Position numbers and translations under genes: made by a program
Origin: Parabacteroides sp. PM6-13
Lineage (GTDB): Bacteria; Bacteroidota; Bacteroidia; Bacteroidales; Tannerellaceae
Reading direction: 5' to 3'
Assembly: GCF_029892605.1 (NCBI RefSeq)
Contig: NZ_JARXWF010000006.1
Span: 124,001-188,000 of the forward strand
DNA: 64,000 bases
Notes under the pieces: generated by a model
The model's input: the letters and a program-made list of their open reading frames with translations, nothing else
What the model was told of the DNA's origin: nothing
Databases searched by the model: none
Shown: positions 26,719-36,747 of the stretch, in pieces
Numbering within the stretch: the first letter of the stretch is position 1
How the letters are laid out: every line of letters begins with the position of its first letter

Positions 26719-29586
26719 ATGTCTACACCCAAATATCTTATTATCCTGTTTTGTTGCTTGTGTCCCTTCCTGAAAAGTAAAGCGCAATTTGTAAACTATG
26801 GGAACGATCCGGCACGCTACAAATGGAATTATGTAAACCTGTCCAATTATAAACTGATCTATCCGCAAGGGATGGATTCGATGGCCTACCAATATGCCCT
26901 CCAGTTAGAACACCTGTTTCCGCAGGTTCAGAAAACGATTAGTATGCCACGCAAATCTATCTTCCCGGTAGTATTGCATCCGGGCAATATGCAATCGAAC
27001 GGTATGGTCTCCTGGACCCCGCGCCGCATGGAGCTGGTTACGACTCCCTCTTATAAGATAGAATCGCAAGCCTGGACGAAGCATCTGGTGCTTCACGAAT
27101 CGCGCCATGTGGTTCAAACCAGCAAACTCATGACCGGTATCTTCCGCCCCTTGTATTTCCTGATCGGCGAACAGGCGGCTGGTGTCACCTCTTTGTTTGC
27201 CACCAAATGGTTTTTTGAAGGAGATGCGGTAGGGGTCGAAACGGCGATGTCGAACAGTGGGCGTGGCCGATTGCCGGAGTTCCATATGACATACCGTGCA
27301 CAAATCATGTCCGACAAGCCTTTCTCGTTTGATAAATGGTACCTGGGGTCGTATAAAGACTATACAGGCGATTATTATGCACTGGGCTATAATATGACCT
27401 CGTATGCCAAACAGGCCTATGGGGCGGATATATGGGATAAGATCACCAGCCGTTATGTCAATCGCTTCTTTCATCTTCCTCCATTTATTAATGCCATAAA
27501 ATATCATACGGGCGGCGGCGTAAACGATCTTTTCAACCAGACTTTTTCTTTCCTGGAAGAGGAATGGAAAGAGCAGGACAAAGACTATCAGACACCTTCA
27601 TACGCCTCTCCGGCGGTTTCGCGTTATACTTCCTACCGCTATCCGCAATCGCTTAACGATTCTACGGTTATTGCCATCAAATCAAGTCTGCATGATATCA
27701 ACGCCCTGGTAGCTCTTACGCATGGGAAAGAGAAACGACTTACTTATATAGGTATCCTCAATGGACGCATTCAACTGCAAGGGAGTAAGGTTTATTGGTC
27801 GGAGATCGTGGGTGGTCCCCGCTGGACGCATGAGAATTATGCGGTTATCAAGCAATATGATCTACAAACCGGGCAAACAAATATCCTGACACCCGGAAAG
27901 CGTTATCTCTCGCCTGCCGTTGACCCAGAAGGCAAACGAATCGCAGTATCCTCTCCTATGCCCGACGGAACAAACAAAATCATACTGTTAAACGCTGAAA
28001 ATGGCGAAGAGATTGCTCATTATACGTTACCGGAAAATGCCTTTGCTAAAGAATTAACCTTTGGCGAAAAGGATCAGGTAATCGCTCTTACCGTAGATAA
28101 CCAGGGCTTATCTATCCAGCAACTGAATCTTCTTACCGGAGAAAGCCGAGAGCTCCTCCCTCCTACTTCGGTCAATATCACTTCGCCCTATTGGCATAAT
28201 GGCTTATTATACTTTGAGTCGGGATTGAATGGAACCAATAATATTTATGCCCTAAACACAGACACCCGGCAGATCAGCCGGGTAAGCGCCGCCCGCTTCG
28301 GGGCTTTCCAGCCAACACTCTCAGCCGACAAGAAAAACCTGCTCTTCGCCGATTACCAGGCAAAAGGATACCGAATCGCAATGCTTCCGCTTGATTCATT
28401 ACGTGCCGAGCAAGCCGATTTCGACCATCCCTATCGCTTCGCGTTGGCAGAGACATTAGCTGGGCAGGAGGCTTTCAATATCGATACCGCCACATTAGCG
28501 CCTATTCCTTTTGAGCCCAAGCCTTACCGCAAGGGGGCGAACCTGTTTCATGTCCATAGTTGGGCGCCGATCTATTATGATGTGAGTGACCTGATGGGCT
28601 TCAGTGGCGACGACCTGACCACGATTGTAAAGCCCGGCGTATCAGTATTCTCCCAAAACGCGTTGAACACAGCCATTACCCAGCTTGGTTGGTATTACAA
28701 TAAGGGATACCACCACGGCAAACTCTCGTTTACCTATTCGGGCTGGTATCCGGTGATCGACCTAAAACTGGACTATGGCAGTAAGGCTTTCGATATGTCA
28801 TGGAAGCTGAACGAAGAAAAGAAAGAGACAACGGAAACCCTTCGAACCGGTCGCAATCGCCTGGAAGGAGAGGCACGCATCTATATCCCCTTCAACCTGA
28901 CGAAAAATCATTACATACGAGGCATACAGCCTTCAATCACCTATTATTATTCCAACAACCGCTATCAACAACACGACAGCAAAAAATTCAAAGACTTTCA
29001 ATACATTCTTTCCGAACTTCGTTTCTATAACTACCGCCGCATGGCACAGCGTGACCTATTGCCGAAGTGGGGATATCAACTGCGCCTGCAACACCTCACT
29101 ATGCCTTTCAACGACGAGAACTTCGGTAGCCTGTATGCCGCCCGACTAACCACCTACTGGCCGGGAATCGGGCAGAACCATGGACTCATGCTTCGCCTGG
29201 GTTATCAATACCAGAGTATAGATAAGAATTGGATGTATATGCCTACGCGCATCATCGACAAGCCCCGTGGATATGGCTATATCTACCAGACCCGCCAACA
29301 AATGGCCTTCAAAGCCGACTATTCCTTCACGATTGCTTCACCAGACTGGAACCTGGCAGGACTGCTTTACCTGCAGCGCATCCGCAGCAATATGTTCTAT
29401 GATCTGACCAAAAATCAGGCAAAGAAAAATAGTGGATGGAATCAACAAAGCAGCGTTGGGGCAGACATGATCTTCGACCTGAACGTCATCCGCATGAGCT
29501 ATCCCCTGTCTGTGGGAATGCGTTTCACGCAACCTATTGATTATGGCAGTTTCCAGGTCGAGGGTTTATTCTCCGTCAGCTTCTGA
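26719..29586 (+). CDS. Putative surface metallopeptidase: HExxH domain, beta-propeller, outer-membrane barrel
   Basis: 955 residues with a signal peptide ending LKSKAQ. Residues ~30-280 contain LHESRHVVQ (His126, Glu127, His130) and WFFEGDAVGVET with Glu167, the spacing expected of a gluzincin zinc site. Residues ~300-600 show repeated blade-like pieces of a TolB/WD40-type propeller (SPAVDPEGKRIAVSSP, QPTLSADKKNLLFADY). The last ~320 residues alternate hydrophobic and polar strands and end in a terminal Phe (EGLFSVSF), the signature of an outer-membrane barrel. The first domain could therefore be a protease displayed on the cell surface. The family is a conserved Bacteroidetes protein of unproven function, and catalytic activity is inference from the motif. 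Confidence 0.75.
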   Translation: MSTPKYLIILFCCLCPFLKSKAQFVNYGNDPARYKWNYVNLSNYKLIYPQGMDSMAYQYALQLEHLFPQVQKTISMPRKSIFPVVLHPGNMQSNGMVSWTPRRMELVTTPSYKIESQAWTKHLVLHESRHVVQTSKLMTGIFRPLYFLIGEQAAGVTSLFATKWFFEGDAVGVETAMSNSGRGRLPEFHMTYRAQIMSDKPFSFDKWYLGSYKDYTGDYYALGYNMTSYAKQAYGADIWDKITSRYVNRFFHLPPFINAIKYHTGGGVNDLFNQTFSFLEEEWKEQDKDYQTPSYASPAVSRYTSYRYPQSLNDSTVIAIKSSLHDINALVALTHGKEKRLTYIGILNGRIQLQGSKVYWSEIVGGPRWTHENYAVIKQYDLQTGQTNILTPGKRYLSPAVDPEGKRIAVSSPMPDGTNKIILLNAENGEEIAHYTLPENAFAKELTFGEKDQVIALTVDNQGLSIQQLNLLTGESRELLPPTSVNITSPYWHNGLLYFESGLNGTNNIYALNTDTRQISRVSAARFGAFQPTLSADKKNLLFADYQAKGYRIAMLPLDSLRAEQADFDHPYRFALAETLAGQEAFNIDTATLAPIPFEPKPYRKGANLFHVHSWAPIYYDVSDLMGFSGDDLTTIVKPGVSVFSQNALNTAITQLGWYYNKGYHHGKLSFTYSGWYPVIDLKLDYGSKAFDMSWKLNEEKKETTETLRTGRNRLEGEARIYIPFNLTKNHYIRGIQPSITYYYSNNRYQQHDSKKFKDFQYILSELRFYNYRRMAQRDLLPKWGYQLRLQHLTMPFNDENFGSLYAARLTTYWPGIGQNHGLMLRLGYQYQSIDKNWMYMPTRIIDKPRGYGYIYQTRQQMAFKADYSFTIASPDWNLAGLLYLQRIRSNMFYDLTKNQAKKNSGWNQQSSVGADMIFDLNVIRMSYPLSVGMRFTQPIDYGSFQVEGLFSVSF

Positions 29587-29588
29587 TC

Positions 29589-30074
29589 TTACAGCTTTTG
29601 TTTGCATTTTCCGGTCATGCGCTCAGGCGTTAAGCGCAACAGGTATGTCCTGTGGAACGATCCTTTCGCGTATTTCAGACCAACGACTTTATGTTCGGGG
29701 GAGTATTTGTCGATAATTGCTTCGAGGGCTTTCATGCGCTCTTCGTCATCCGCCACAAGCTCCATCCGCCCGTCGACAACAATACTTTCATAGGCTGTTG
29801 TGAATTTAGCAGAAAGCACATGCGTATGCCCGACCACACAAAAAGAGACAGCCGGATTCTTCTCCATAGCTTTTAGCTTTATGCCTTCCGGCGCACAGTG
29901 GAAATAAACGACCTCTCCCGTCCATACATAATTGAGCGGTATGCCATAGGCCTTACCGTTTTCAAGTGTCATCGACAAATAGCCATATTCCCCTTCACGC
30001 AGAAGCTGAAGCGCCCTTTCTTCAGGAAGCAACCGATCCTGCCGGCGTACAGAGCTGTTATCGTATTGTATCAT
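29589..30074 (-). CDS. Nim-like pyridoxamine 5'-phosphate oxidase-family flavoprotein
   Basis: 161 residues from the ATG at 30074. Split-barrel flavin-binding protein with YGIPLNYVW, VYFHCAPEGIKLKAMEKNPAVSFCVVG (the Nim-type pocket with His59) and a C-terminal KGSFHRTYLLRLTPERMTGK. Related Nim proteins reduce 5-nitroimidazoles; many homologues do not give resistance, so this is a family call only. An alternative GTG start at 30101 overlaps the TolC stop in a GTGA arrangement, nine codons upstream. The shorter start fits the family N-terminus better. It sits at the end of an RND efflux operon. The stop is 2 bp from the stop of the convergent barrel gene. Confidence 0.8.
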   Translation of the reverse strand: MIQYDNSSVRRQDRLLPEERALQLLREGEYGYLSMTLENGKAYGIPLNYVWTGEVVYFHCAPEGIKLKAMEKNPAVSFCVVGHTHVLSAKFTTAYESIVVDGRMELVADDEERMKALEAIIDKYSPEHKVVGLKYAKGSFHRTYLLRLTPERMTGKCKQKL

Positions 30075-30097
30075 GTGTGCAAATATACTATTTTTAT

Positions 30098-31477
30098 TCA
30101 CAACCTCCCGGTTGCTTTCAGATACTCCGTTTTATGGATTTCCAGCTTTGTGCGGGCGATGATGTATTCACCATCGGCATGTTGGCGGAGCGTCTGCGCT
30201 TCCAGGTAGTCGGAGATCGTTTCCAATCCAGCATGATAATGGTCTTGGCTCATGCGTAGGTTTTCTTCGGTCTGCTCGAGTGCCTGGCGGGTAAGTCTGA
30301 TCTCAAGTAAGGCTTCGTTGTAGAGGTTCAGGGCTTGTTCCACTTCCAAAGACATTTTTTCACCCAGGTCATCGCGTTGCAACTGCATAATCTGCCGTTC
30401 CCGTTCGGCAGCCTTTACCTTCTTCACACCCTCTCCCCAGTTGAACAGAGGGATACGCACGGAGACCATCGCCGAGAAGGAACCGCCGTCGAAAAGAGGA
30501 TCGTTGTTCAATCGAATGCCATGGATGTAATTGTAAGAGCCACGCACACCGACCTGAGGGAGAAAATCGCTCCGGACATATTGTTTCTCGTACTTCTTTA
30601 ATTCAATCTGTTTGTCGAGGATTGCCCAATCGGGACGGGCAGTGATATCGGCCATGCCACTGAGTTCAAAAGCCTGTTCCGAGAAGCTCTCCGCCGGCAT
30701 TATTTCGCTTTGAAGTGGAAGCCCAAGGAGGTGACAGAGATTCATGCGCGAGAGGCGTACGCCGTTTTCCGCCCGGCGCAGTTGCAGTTCCGCCTGGTTG
30801 AGTTGTACCTGCACCTTCATTAGATCGTTTTTCGACTTCATGCCGGCCTCACAGGCATTCTGTACCACCCGGTGAAACTCTTCTACTGTTGTTTTGAATT
30901 GCGTGGCCGACTTCTCCAACTCACGTGCCTGCACACAGGTCCAATAGGCTTTGTCGGTGGCCAGAATAATCTCGTCCTCTGTCAGCTCGCGGTTCAAACC
31001 GGCTATCTCATCACCCACCTTCGACATCTTATAGGCCGACGTAATCTTTCCTCCCATATAGATTGGTTGCTCCAGATTCACGCCTGCCACGTATGTGTTA
31101 GATGTCTTTAGGTTGAAATTCATATCAGGGATATTCAGAACGGAGAACTGGTTGAGGAGAGGCATCAATTCCGTAGGCACCATGCCGCTCAGGTCATTGG
31201 GATCAAACAGGGTCATCTGTCCCATCTTAAGGTTCAGATCCCGGTTCGTATTATTATAATAGCCCAACCCCTCAGCGGATAGTTTCGGCAAGAAATTGGT
31301 CTTCGTCGCCTGAACGGTCAGATGTGCTTTCTCCTTCGTGCGTTCAGCGATTGCAATCTGCTTGTTGTTTTCCAATGCCATGCGGCGGCATTCTTCCAGG
31401 GTCATATTCTGACCATACAGGGAATGGGAACAGAACAGGCCGACAACGATCAACGTTATATATTTTATTGCATTCAT
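30098..31477 (-). CDS. TolC-family outer-membrane efflux protein
   Basis: 459 residues with a signal peptide (LIVVGLFCSHSLYGQ). The two-fold repeated OEP pattern is visible: MTLEECRRMALENNKQIAIAE at the start, LNQAELQLRRAENGVRLSRMNLCHLLGLPL mid-way, and a second helical hairpin ending LEIHKTEYLKATGRL. It forms the outer-membrane channel of the tripartite pump. Starts 20 nt after the RND gene. The last codons overlap the possible GTG start of the Nim-like gene. Confidence 0.93.
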   Translation of the reverse strand: MNAIKYITLIVVGLFCSHSLYGQNMTLEECRRMALENNKQIAIAERTKEKAHLTVQATKTNFLPKLSAEGLGYYNNTNRDLNLKMGQMTLFDPNDLSGMVPTELMPLLNQFSVLNIPDMNFNLKTSNTYVAGVNLEQPIYMGGKITSAYKMSKVGDEIAGLNRELTEDEIILATDKAYWTCVQARELEKSATQFKTTVEEFHRVVQNACEAGMKSKNDLMKVQVQLNQAELQLRRAENGVRLSRMNLCHLLGLPLQSEIMPAESFSEQAFELSGMADITARPDWAILDKQIELKKYEKQYVRSDFLPQVGVRGSYNYIHGIRLNNDPLFDGGSFSAMVSVRIPLFNWGEGVKKVKAAERERQIMQLQRDDLGEKMSLEVEQALNLYNEALLEIRLTRQALEQTEENLRMSQDHYHAGLETISDYLEAQTLRQHADGEYIIARTKLEIHKTEYLKATGRL

Positions 31478-31497
31478 TTCTATAAATTTCTATGGAG

Positions 31498-34400
31498 TTA
31501 TTTCGTCTTTATTTTGAAAAAGAGGGCATACAAGACCGGGATAAACAATAGGGTAATCAGTGTTCCCACCAATAATCCGCCCATAATCACCACGGCTGCC
31601 GGACCGAACAGCGAGTCGCCCAACAGAGGAATCATGCCTAAGATAGTGGTCAGCGAGGCCAGCATGACAGGACGGAAACGGCTTGCCGAGCTATCCAATA
31701 GGGCCTTGACCGGTTCCTTGCCGCTTCCAATCTGAAGGGTAATCTCGTCCATCAATACAATACCATTCTTAATCAGCATCCCTACCAGTCCCAAGGTGGC
31801 CACGATCGCTACAAACCCAAAGGTTTTCCCGGAGAGAAGCACGCTGAATACCACACCGATAAACAACAACGGCAGGCAAAGAATGATGATCGTCGGCTTC
31901 TTGTAGTCTTTGAAAAGCATAATCAAAATAGCGATCATCAAGACAATGGCCAGCGGATAATTCATAAAAAGGTATTTCATCGACTGCTCGCTTGCGCTCC
32001 GTTCGCCCTCCCATTTCAAGCTATAGCCTTCGGGAAGCGGGATGTTTTCGATCTGTTCGGCAATGGTCTGGCGTGAATTCTCCACGGCATAACCCGGCAA
32101 CGGATTACATTGGGCACGCATCGCCCGTTCACCGTCGCGACGAATCACCACCGGCTCTTCCCATACGACCTTCAGCCCGTTAGAAGCCTGGCTCAATGGC
32201 ACGGTCTGCAGGGCGGAAGTAAGCAGGTCTTCTTCTGTTACCGTACCCATAATCAAGCCCTGCACGGTTTGTTTATCGATGCCCGAAAGGGAAGGCATCA
32301 TACTAAACACCGGCGTATTTTCGAGCGATTCGATCGGATTCCCGTTTTTATCGATACATTTCACATAGATCGTTTTGCTCTCGATTCCTTCATAGAAGGT
32401 TCCGGTCGGGATGCCATCGGTCGCGGTCATCAGCGAGAGCCCTACATCCTGGCGGCTTAATCCGATATTCCGGGCGATCGGCTGATTATAGTCGACCATC
32501 AGCGTTGGCACTTTCGGTTCCCAGTCGGTGGTGACCATATACAGTTGGGGACTTGCATTCATGATATCCATCGCCTGTGCCGTCAGTTCGCGCAAGACTG
32601 CCGGGTCAGGACCACTGAACTGTACTTCGATTGGATAATCTTTATACATCAGGTTGTATCGTTTCAAGCGCACATAGGCGTCAGGATAGTTCTCATTGAG
32701 GTAGTCCTGTATCTCCCCCATCGTAGCCACCAACGCTTTGGGCGAGGTGTAGTCGACAATCAGTTCGCCATACGACAGGGAGGGATCGGCCATGCTGCGC
32801 ACTAGGTTGTAGCGACTGGGGGTAGCGCCAATCGAGGTGGTCACATGGGTTACCTCTTCACGCGATAATAGATAATCCTCAATCGTTTTAATGTCTTTTT
32901 TCACCCGTGTGCTGTTGACTCCTTCGGGTAATTTGTATTCGATATACAACTGGTCGTAATCCATATCAGGGAAAAAGCCCTGCGGCAGGAAGCGAAAACA
33001 GAAGAGGCTTACCAAGATTAAGGCAATACCGACTCCCAAGGTTACCATGCGATGGGACAATACCCAGGTCAACACCCTGCGCAATAGGTTGTAATATTTA
33101 TTATTATAAGGATCTTCGTTCTCCTTATTGACCTTTACCTTCAACGATTTGTCGGCATGAACCGGCACCAGCGTCAACGCAAGCACCCAGCTCATCAACA
33201 GCGAAACAGCCAGTACGATGAAGAGATCGCGCACATAGATACCTGCCGTGTCGGGTGAGAGAAAGATTGGAAAGAATGCCAGGATCGCTATCAGTGTAGC
33301 GCCAAGTAGCGGCATTGCTGTCTTCCGTCCGATCGCCGTCAGTGCCTCACGCCGGGGAACACCCCGCTGCAGATCGACCTGTATGCCGTCGAGTATCACA
33401 ATGGCGTTATCGACCAGCATCCCCATCGCCAATACGAAAGAGGCAAGCGACACCCGTTGCAAGGTTCCATCGAACACATTCAACACCAGCATGGAGCCGA
33501 AAACAATGATTGCCAGGTTTAGTCCCAGGATAAGACCCGACCGGAAACCCATACTGAATATCAACAAAATGACAACAATCAGTACCGATTCAACGAGATT
33601 GACCATGAACGAATCGAGCGCTGCACTCACCCTTTCCGGCTGGAAAAACACTTTGTGCATATCCACTCCGGTTGGAAGACGATTGCCTTTGAGCGTTTCG
33701 ATGGTCTGTTCGACCTCTTTGCCTATCTTCGTGATATCGGTTCCGCTCAATGCCGAGATGGAGATGCCCAAAGCCTGCTGCCTATCATAACGCAGTTCGT
33801 TGCGCACAGGGCTTTCATAGCTCCGGGTAATCCGGGCGATATCCCGCAAACGCAACTGGTCGTTCTCATGCCCCTGCAATAACAGGTCGCCAATATCCTC
33901 TACCGTTTTGTATTTATCATTGACCGACACGCGAATTCGGGCGTCACCGCTTTCGTAATAACCGGAGTAAACGGTCTGGTTCTGCCCGTTCAATGTGGAG
34001 AGAACTTCCGCCGGATGTACACCCAGGTTGGCTAAGCGGTCTTCATAGAGTTCGATATGGATCGCTTCTTCACGCTTACCGTATATATTGACCTTCGAGA
34101 TGCCTTCAATCTTCTGAATCTCTTTTTTGATCAGTTCGGCATATTTGCCTGCCTCTTCATCCGAATAACCATCGAAAGTCATGGCATAGAACATACCGAA
34201 AACATCGCCGAAGTCGTCCATCACAATCGAAGTCGTCGCTCCTTCGGGCAGACTTCCCTGCACATCGGTTACTTTCCGGCGCAACTGGTCCCAGCATTGC
34301 TCCACCTGCTCGTTTTGTACCAGTGTAGACAATTCGACGGAGATCATCGACATATCGTTCATCGAACGGCTACTTACTACATCGATATCCTTCATCGAAC

Positions 34401-34617
34401 GAATACTTTTCTCCAACACATCGGTCACCTCCAGTTCGACCTGATGGGCCGATGCCCCGGGATAAAGCGTAACGATCGTAGCCTGTTTCACCTTTATCTC
34501 CGGGTCTTCGAGCTTACTCATATTATAATAAGAGAACATACCCCCGATCACCAGTACGGCAACCAGGAAGTAGATCAGCTTCTTATTGTCCAGTGCCCAT
34601 TTGCCTAAGTCTTTCAT
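31498..34617 (-). CDS. RND-family efflux transporter (AcrB/CzcA type)
   Basis: 1039 residues with the 12-helix RND layout: a helix at ~16-34, a large periplasmic loop, a six-helix block with GMLVDNAIVILDGIQVDLQRGV (helix 4), then the second periplasmic loop and last helices including LGLVGMLIKNGIVLMDEI. These are hydrophobe/amphiphile-type drug pump signatures. It takes energy from protons and joins the MFP and TolC proteins encoded in the same operon. Its ATG overlaps the MFP stop by 4 bp (ATGA), so the two are translationally coupled. Confidence 0.95.
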   Translation of the reverse strand: MKDLGKWALDNKKLIYFLVAVLVIGGMFSYYNMSKLEDPEIKVKQATIVTLYPGASAHQVELEVTDVLEKSIRSMKDIDVVSSRSMNDMSMISVELSTLVQNEQVEQCWDQLRRKVTDVQGSLPEGATTSIVMDDFGDVFGMFYAMTFDGYSDEEAGKYAELIKKEIQKIEGISKVNIYGKREEAIHIELYEDRLANLGVHPAEVLSTLNGQNQTVYSGYYESGDARIRVSVNDKYKTVEDIGDLLLQGHENDQLRLRDIARITRSYESPVRNELRYDRQQALGISISALSGTDITKIGKEVEQTIETLKGNRLPTGVDMHKVFFQPERVSAALDSFMVNLVESVLIVVILLIFSMGFRSGLILGLNLAIIVFGSMLVLNVFDGTLQRVSLASFVLAMGMLVDNAIVILDGIQVDLQRGVPRREALTAIGRKTAMPLLGATLIAILAFFPIFLSPDTAGIYVRDLFIVLAVSLLMSWVLALTLVPVHADKSLKVKVNKENEDPYNNKYYNLLRRVLTWVLSHRMVTLGVGIALILVSLFCFRFLPQGFFPDMDYDQLYIEYKLPEGVNSTRVKKDIKTIEDYLLSREEVTHVTTSIGATPSRYNLVRSMADPSLSYGELIVDYTSPKALVATMGEIQDYLNENYPDAYVRLKRYNLMYKDYPIEVQFSGPDPAVLRELTAQAMDIMNASPQLYMVTTDWEPKVPTLMVDYNQPIARNIGLSRQDVGLSLMTATDGIPTGTFYEGIESKTIYVKCIDKNGNPIESLENTPVFSMMPSLSGIDKQTVQGLIMGTVTEEDLLTSALQTVPLSQASNGLKVVWEEPVVIRRDGERAMRAQCNPLPGYAVENSRQTIAEQIENIPLPEGYSLKWEGERSASEQSMKYLFMNYPLAIVLMIAILIMLFKDYKKPTIIILCLPLLFIGVVFSVLLSGKTFGFVAIVATLGLVGMLIKNGIVLMDEITLQIGSGKEPVKALLDSSASRFRPVMLASLTTILGMIPLLGDSLFGPAAVVIMGGLLVGTLITLLFIPVLYALFFKIKTK

Positions 34618-35678
34618 AACAGGCCTCCTACGTTAGTGGATGAAACAGCCGGTATCACTTTCACTGCATCGCCCTCTTTCAGGGAATGGACTCCGGCAGC
34701 GACCACCTCTTCTCCTACTGTCAGCCCTTCGAAAAGAATGACTGTGCCGTCTGCGGGAATATTCGACAAACGAACGGGTCGGCGATTGACCTGCCGGCGC
34801 GCGCCGTCGTACACCCATACACAAGGCTGCCCATCGTTCTCGAACAGAGCTGACAAAGGAATCGAAACCAGCTCAGACTCCTCAGGCTGGAAGGCAATCT
34901 TCACCATCGTAGACATACCCGGCGAAGGCACCTCCCGGCTGCCTGCCGTCACAAGACGGAGCCGTACGGTGTATAACTGGTTCAGGTTGGCTTTGCGGTT
35001 GATTGAGATTAGTTCAAGCGGGAAAGTCAGGTCGGGATAAATATCGAAGTAGCAACTAAACGAATGAAACTTGTCACGTTGAATATAGTCCGTCGCCGGG
35101 ATATTGATCTCTACTTCGGGTGCCTCGGTGCTGATCAGCGAGAATATAGGCATTCCGGCACTTACCGTCTCCTCCTTATCGAAATAACGTTTCTGAATAT
35201 AACCATCAAAAGGAGCCGTCAGCCGTGTATCGGCCAACGCGTTCTTATGCGCTTCATACTTGGCCGTGATCTGTTGCAAGCCGTAGACTGCCTTGTCGTA
35301 ATCATTATCGGCTACGCTCTGTTTCTCATGCAGCTTGATAATGCGTTCCGCCTCGGCCTTTACCTGTGTGTATTCAGCTTCCGTTGCAGCAAGCTGAATC
35401 TCATAATCGCGCGCATCCATGGCAGCCAATAACTGTCCTTTGCGTACAAACTCACCTTCGCTCACATGGATACGGGCAATCGGTCCGCTGATACGGAAGG
35501 CCAGGTTCACCTCGGATGCCGCCTTCACTTTACCGGGGAAAGAGGTCGTTTTCTCTTCTCCATAACGTACAGCCTTGTTCACTTTGACTGTCTTAATTTC
35601 TTCCTTCTGCACCTTCTCTTGCTTACATCCTGTAAACAACAAGAGGCTACAGACTAATCCTAATACAATCTTTTTCAT
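34614..35678 (-). CDS. RND efflux membrane-fusion protein
   Basis: 354 residues with a lipoprotein signal (LLFTGC, Cys18). Lipoyl-like halves (RISGPIARIHVSEGEFVRKGQLLAAMD and LTAPFDGYIQKRYFDKEETVSAGMPI) flank a helical hairpin, and the beta-barrel and membrane-proximal domains end with EGLTVGEEVVAAGVHSLKEGDAVKV. It bridges the RND pump and the outer-membrane channel. First gene of the operon, with a -7 box 29 nt upstream; the divergent AraC regulator starts 167 nt away. Confidence 0.94.
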   Translation of the reverse strand: MKKIVLGLVCSLLLFTGCKQEKVQKEEIKTVKVNKAVRYGEEKTTSFPGKVKAASEVNLAFRISGPIARIHVSEGEFVRKGQLLAAMDARDYEIQLAATEAEYTQVKAEAERIIKLHEKQSVADNDYDKAVYGLQQITAKYEAHKNALADTRLTAPFDGYIQKRYFDKEETVSAGMPIFSLISTEAPEVEINIPATDYIQRDKFHSFSCYFDIYPDLTFPLELISINRKANLNQLYTVRLRLVTAGSREVPSPGMSTMVKIAFQPEESELVSIPLSALFENDGQPCVWVYDGARRQVNRRPVRLSNIPADGTVILFEGLTVGEEVVAAGVHSLKEGDAVKVIPAVSSTNVGGLL

Positions 35679-35706
35679 TTCGCCTTCTGTTTATAATATT
35701 CATAGG

Positions 35707-35714
35707 CAAAGGTA
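35707..35714 (-). promoter_or_regulatory. -7 box for the RND efflux operon
   Basis: TACCTTTG on the minus strand matches TAnnTTTG, 29 nt upstream of the MFP start codon. A TTTTTTTG lies 15 nt further upstream. Confidence 0.55.
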
Positions 35715-35812
35715 GAGTTGATTAGATGGCAAAAAAACTCCATTAACTCTTCAAAAATGGTCTATTTCGGAACTACATCTTGATTTACAAGCGTTTCAAA
35801 AGAAATATTGTT

Positions 35813-35820
35813 TATTTTTG
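35813..35820 (+). promoter_or_regulatory. -7 box for the AraC-family gene
   Basis: TATTTTTG matches TAnnTTTG and ends 25 nt before the ATG at 35846. Confidence 0.5.
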
Positions 35821-35845
35821 GAACAACAAAGATTGCATCTGAACC

Positions 35846-36730
35846 ATGTCGTACAAGCAAAAAAGGCCAAAAGCCATTGAACACCTTTGTCTTGCAGAAG
35901 ATAATAAAATCTTTTTCGAGAACTTTTTACTGAGTGGAAACGAATATGACCTGCTCGGAGTCGAACTGGCTCCCCGCGTAGTCGATGCGGCGGGTCTTTG
36001 CATTTGCCTATCCGGAGAGAGCGAAGCTATTATCGGAACCCAGAGTTACCTAATTAAGAAGGGTGATATGGTTGTAGTCTTTCCGAATGAGATCTTACAC
36101 ATAAGAGGGAAAAGCGCCGATTTCAAAGGATACACCATTGCCTGCACACAGGAATTTCTGATGAGTGTCAATATCCCGTCAAGCACTTCGCTTTACCTAT
36201 ATATTAAAAACAATCCCTGTATCTCGTTGAAACAGGAAGAACAGGAGGGTTTGCTTAAGATGTGTGATTTCCTGAGAGAACACGATGCACGCAAAGAGCA
36301 TCCCTGCCGTGATGAAATATCCCGGCATTTGGCCTCCGCTATTCTTTACGAAGTGATCGGCATCTACAAAAGAGGGGAGCCGTTGAAAGTACAACCCTAT
36401 TCGCGCAAAAACAAACTCTATTTCGAGTTTATTCAGTTAGTAGCCAAATATCATCACTGCCAACGGGAGGTCGATTTCTATGCTGATAAGCTTTGTATTA
36501 CTTCACGTTATTTATCGTCCATTTGTAAAGAGGTCAGTGGCATTACCTCCAAAGGCTGTATCGATCACCACATCATCAACCATGCCCGGCTCCTGTTGGT
36601 CACCACCGATAATACCATTCTGCAGATATCGGAGGAATTAAATTTCCCCAATTCCTCTTTCTTTAGCAAATATTTCAAAAAGCATGTAGGTGTGACTCCC
36701 AAAGTCTACAGGGATACCCACGGCGACTAA
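35846..36730 (+). CDS. AraC-family transcriptional regulator
   Basis: 294 residues. The N-terminal ~140 residues form a cupin-like sensing domain (CLSGESEAIIGTQSYLIKKGDMVVVFPNEILHIRG). The C-terminal ~100 residues are an AraC HTH pair: VDFYADKLCITSRYLSSICKEVSG and ISEELNFPNSSFFSKYFKKHVGVTPKVYR. Divergent from the RND efflux operon with a 167-bp shared upstream region, so it is the most likely regulator of that pump. The effector is unknown. Confidence 0.9.
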   Translation: MSYKQKRPKAIEHLCLAEDNKIFFENFLLSGNEYDLLGVELAPRVVDAAGLCICLSGESEAIIGTQSYLIKKGDMVVVFPNEILHIRGKSADFKGYTIACTQEFLMSVNIPSSTSLYLYIKNNPCISLKQEEQEGLLKMCDFLREHDARKEHPCRDEISRHLASAILYEVIGIYKRGEPLKVQPYSRKNKLYFEFIQLVAKYHHCQREVDFYADKLCITSRYLSSICKEVSGITSKGCIDHHIINHARLLLVTTDNTILQISEELNFPNSSFFSKYFKKHVGVTPKVYRDTHGD

Positions 36731-36747
36731 TGCCTTATTTGGGGGCA

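Noticed and set aside
29618-29638. Hairpin TGCGCT/AGCGCA after the barrel gene stop
   Set aside because: Six base pairs and no T-run, so it is not a convincing terminator.
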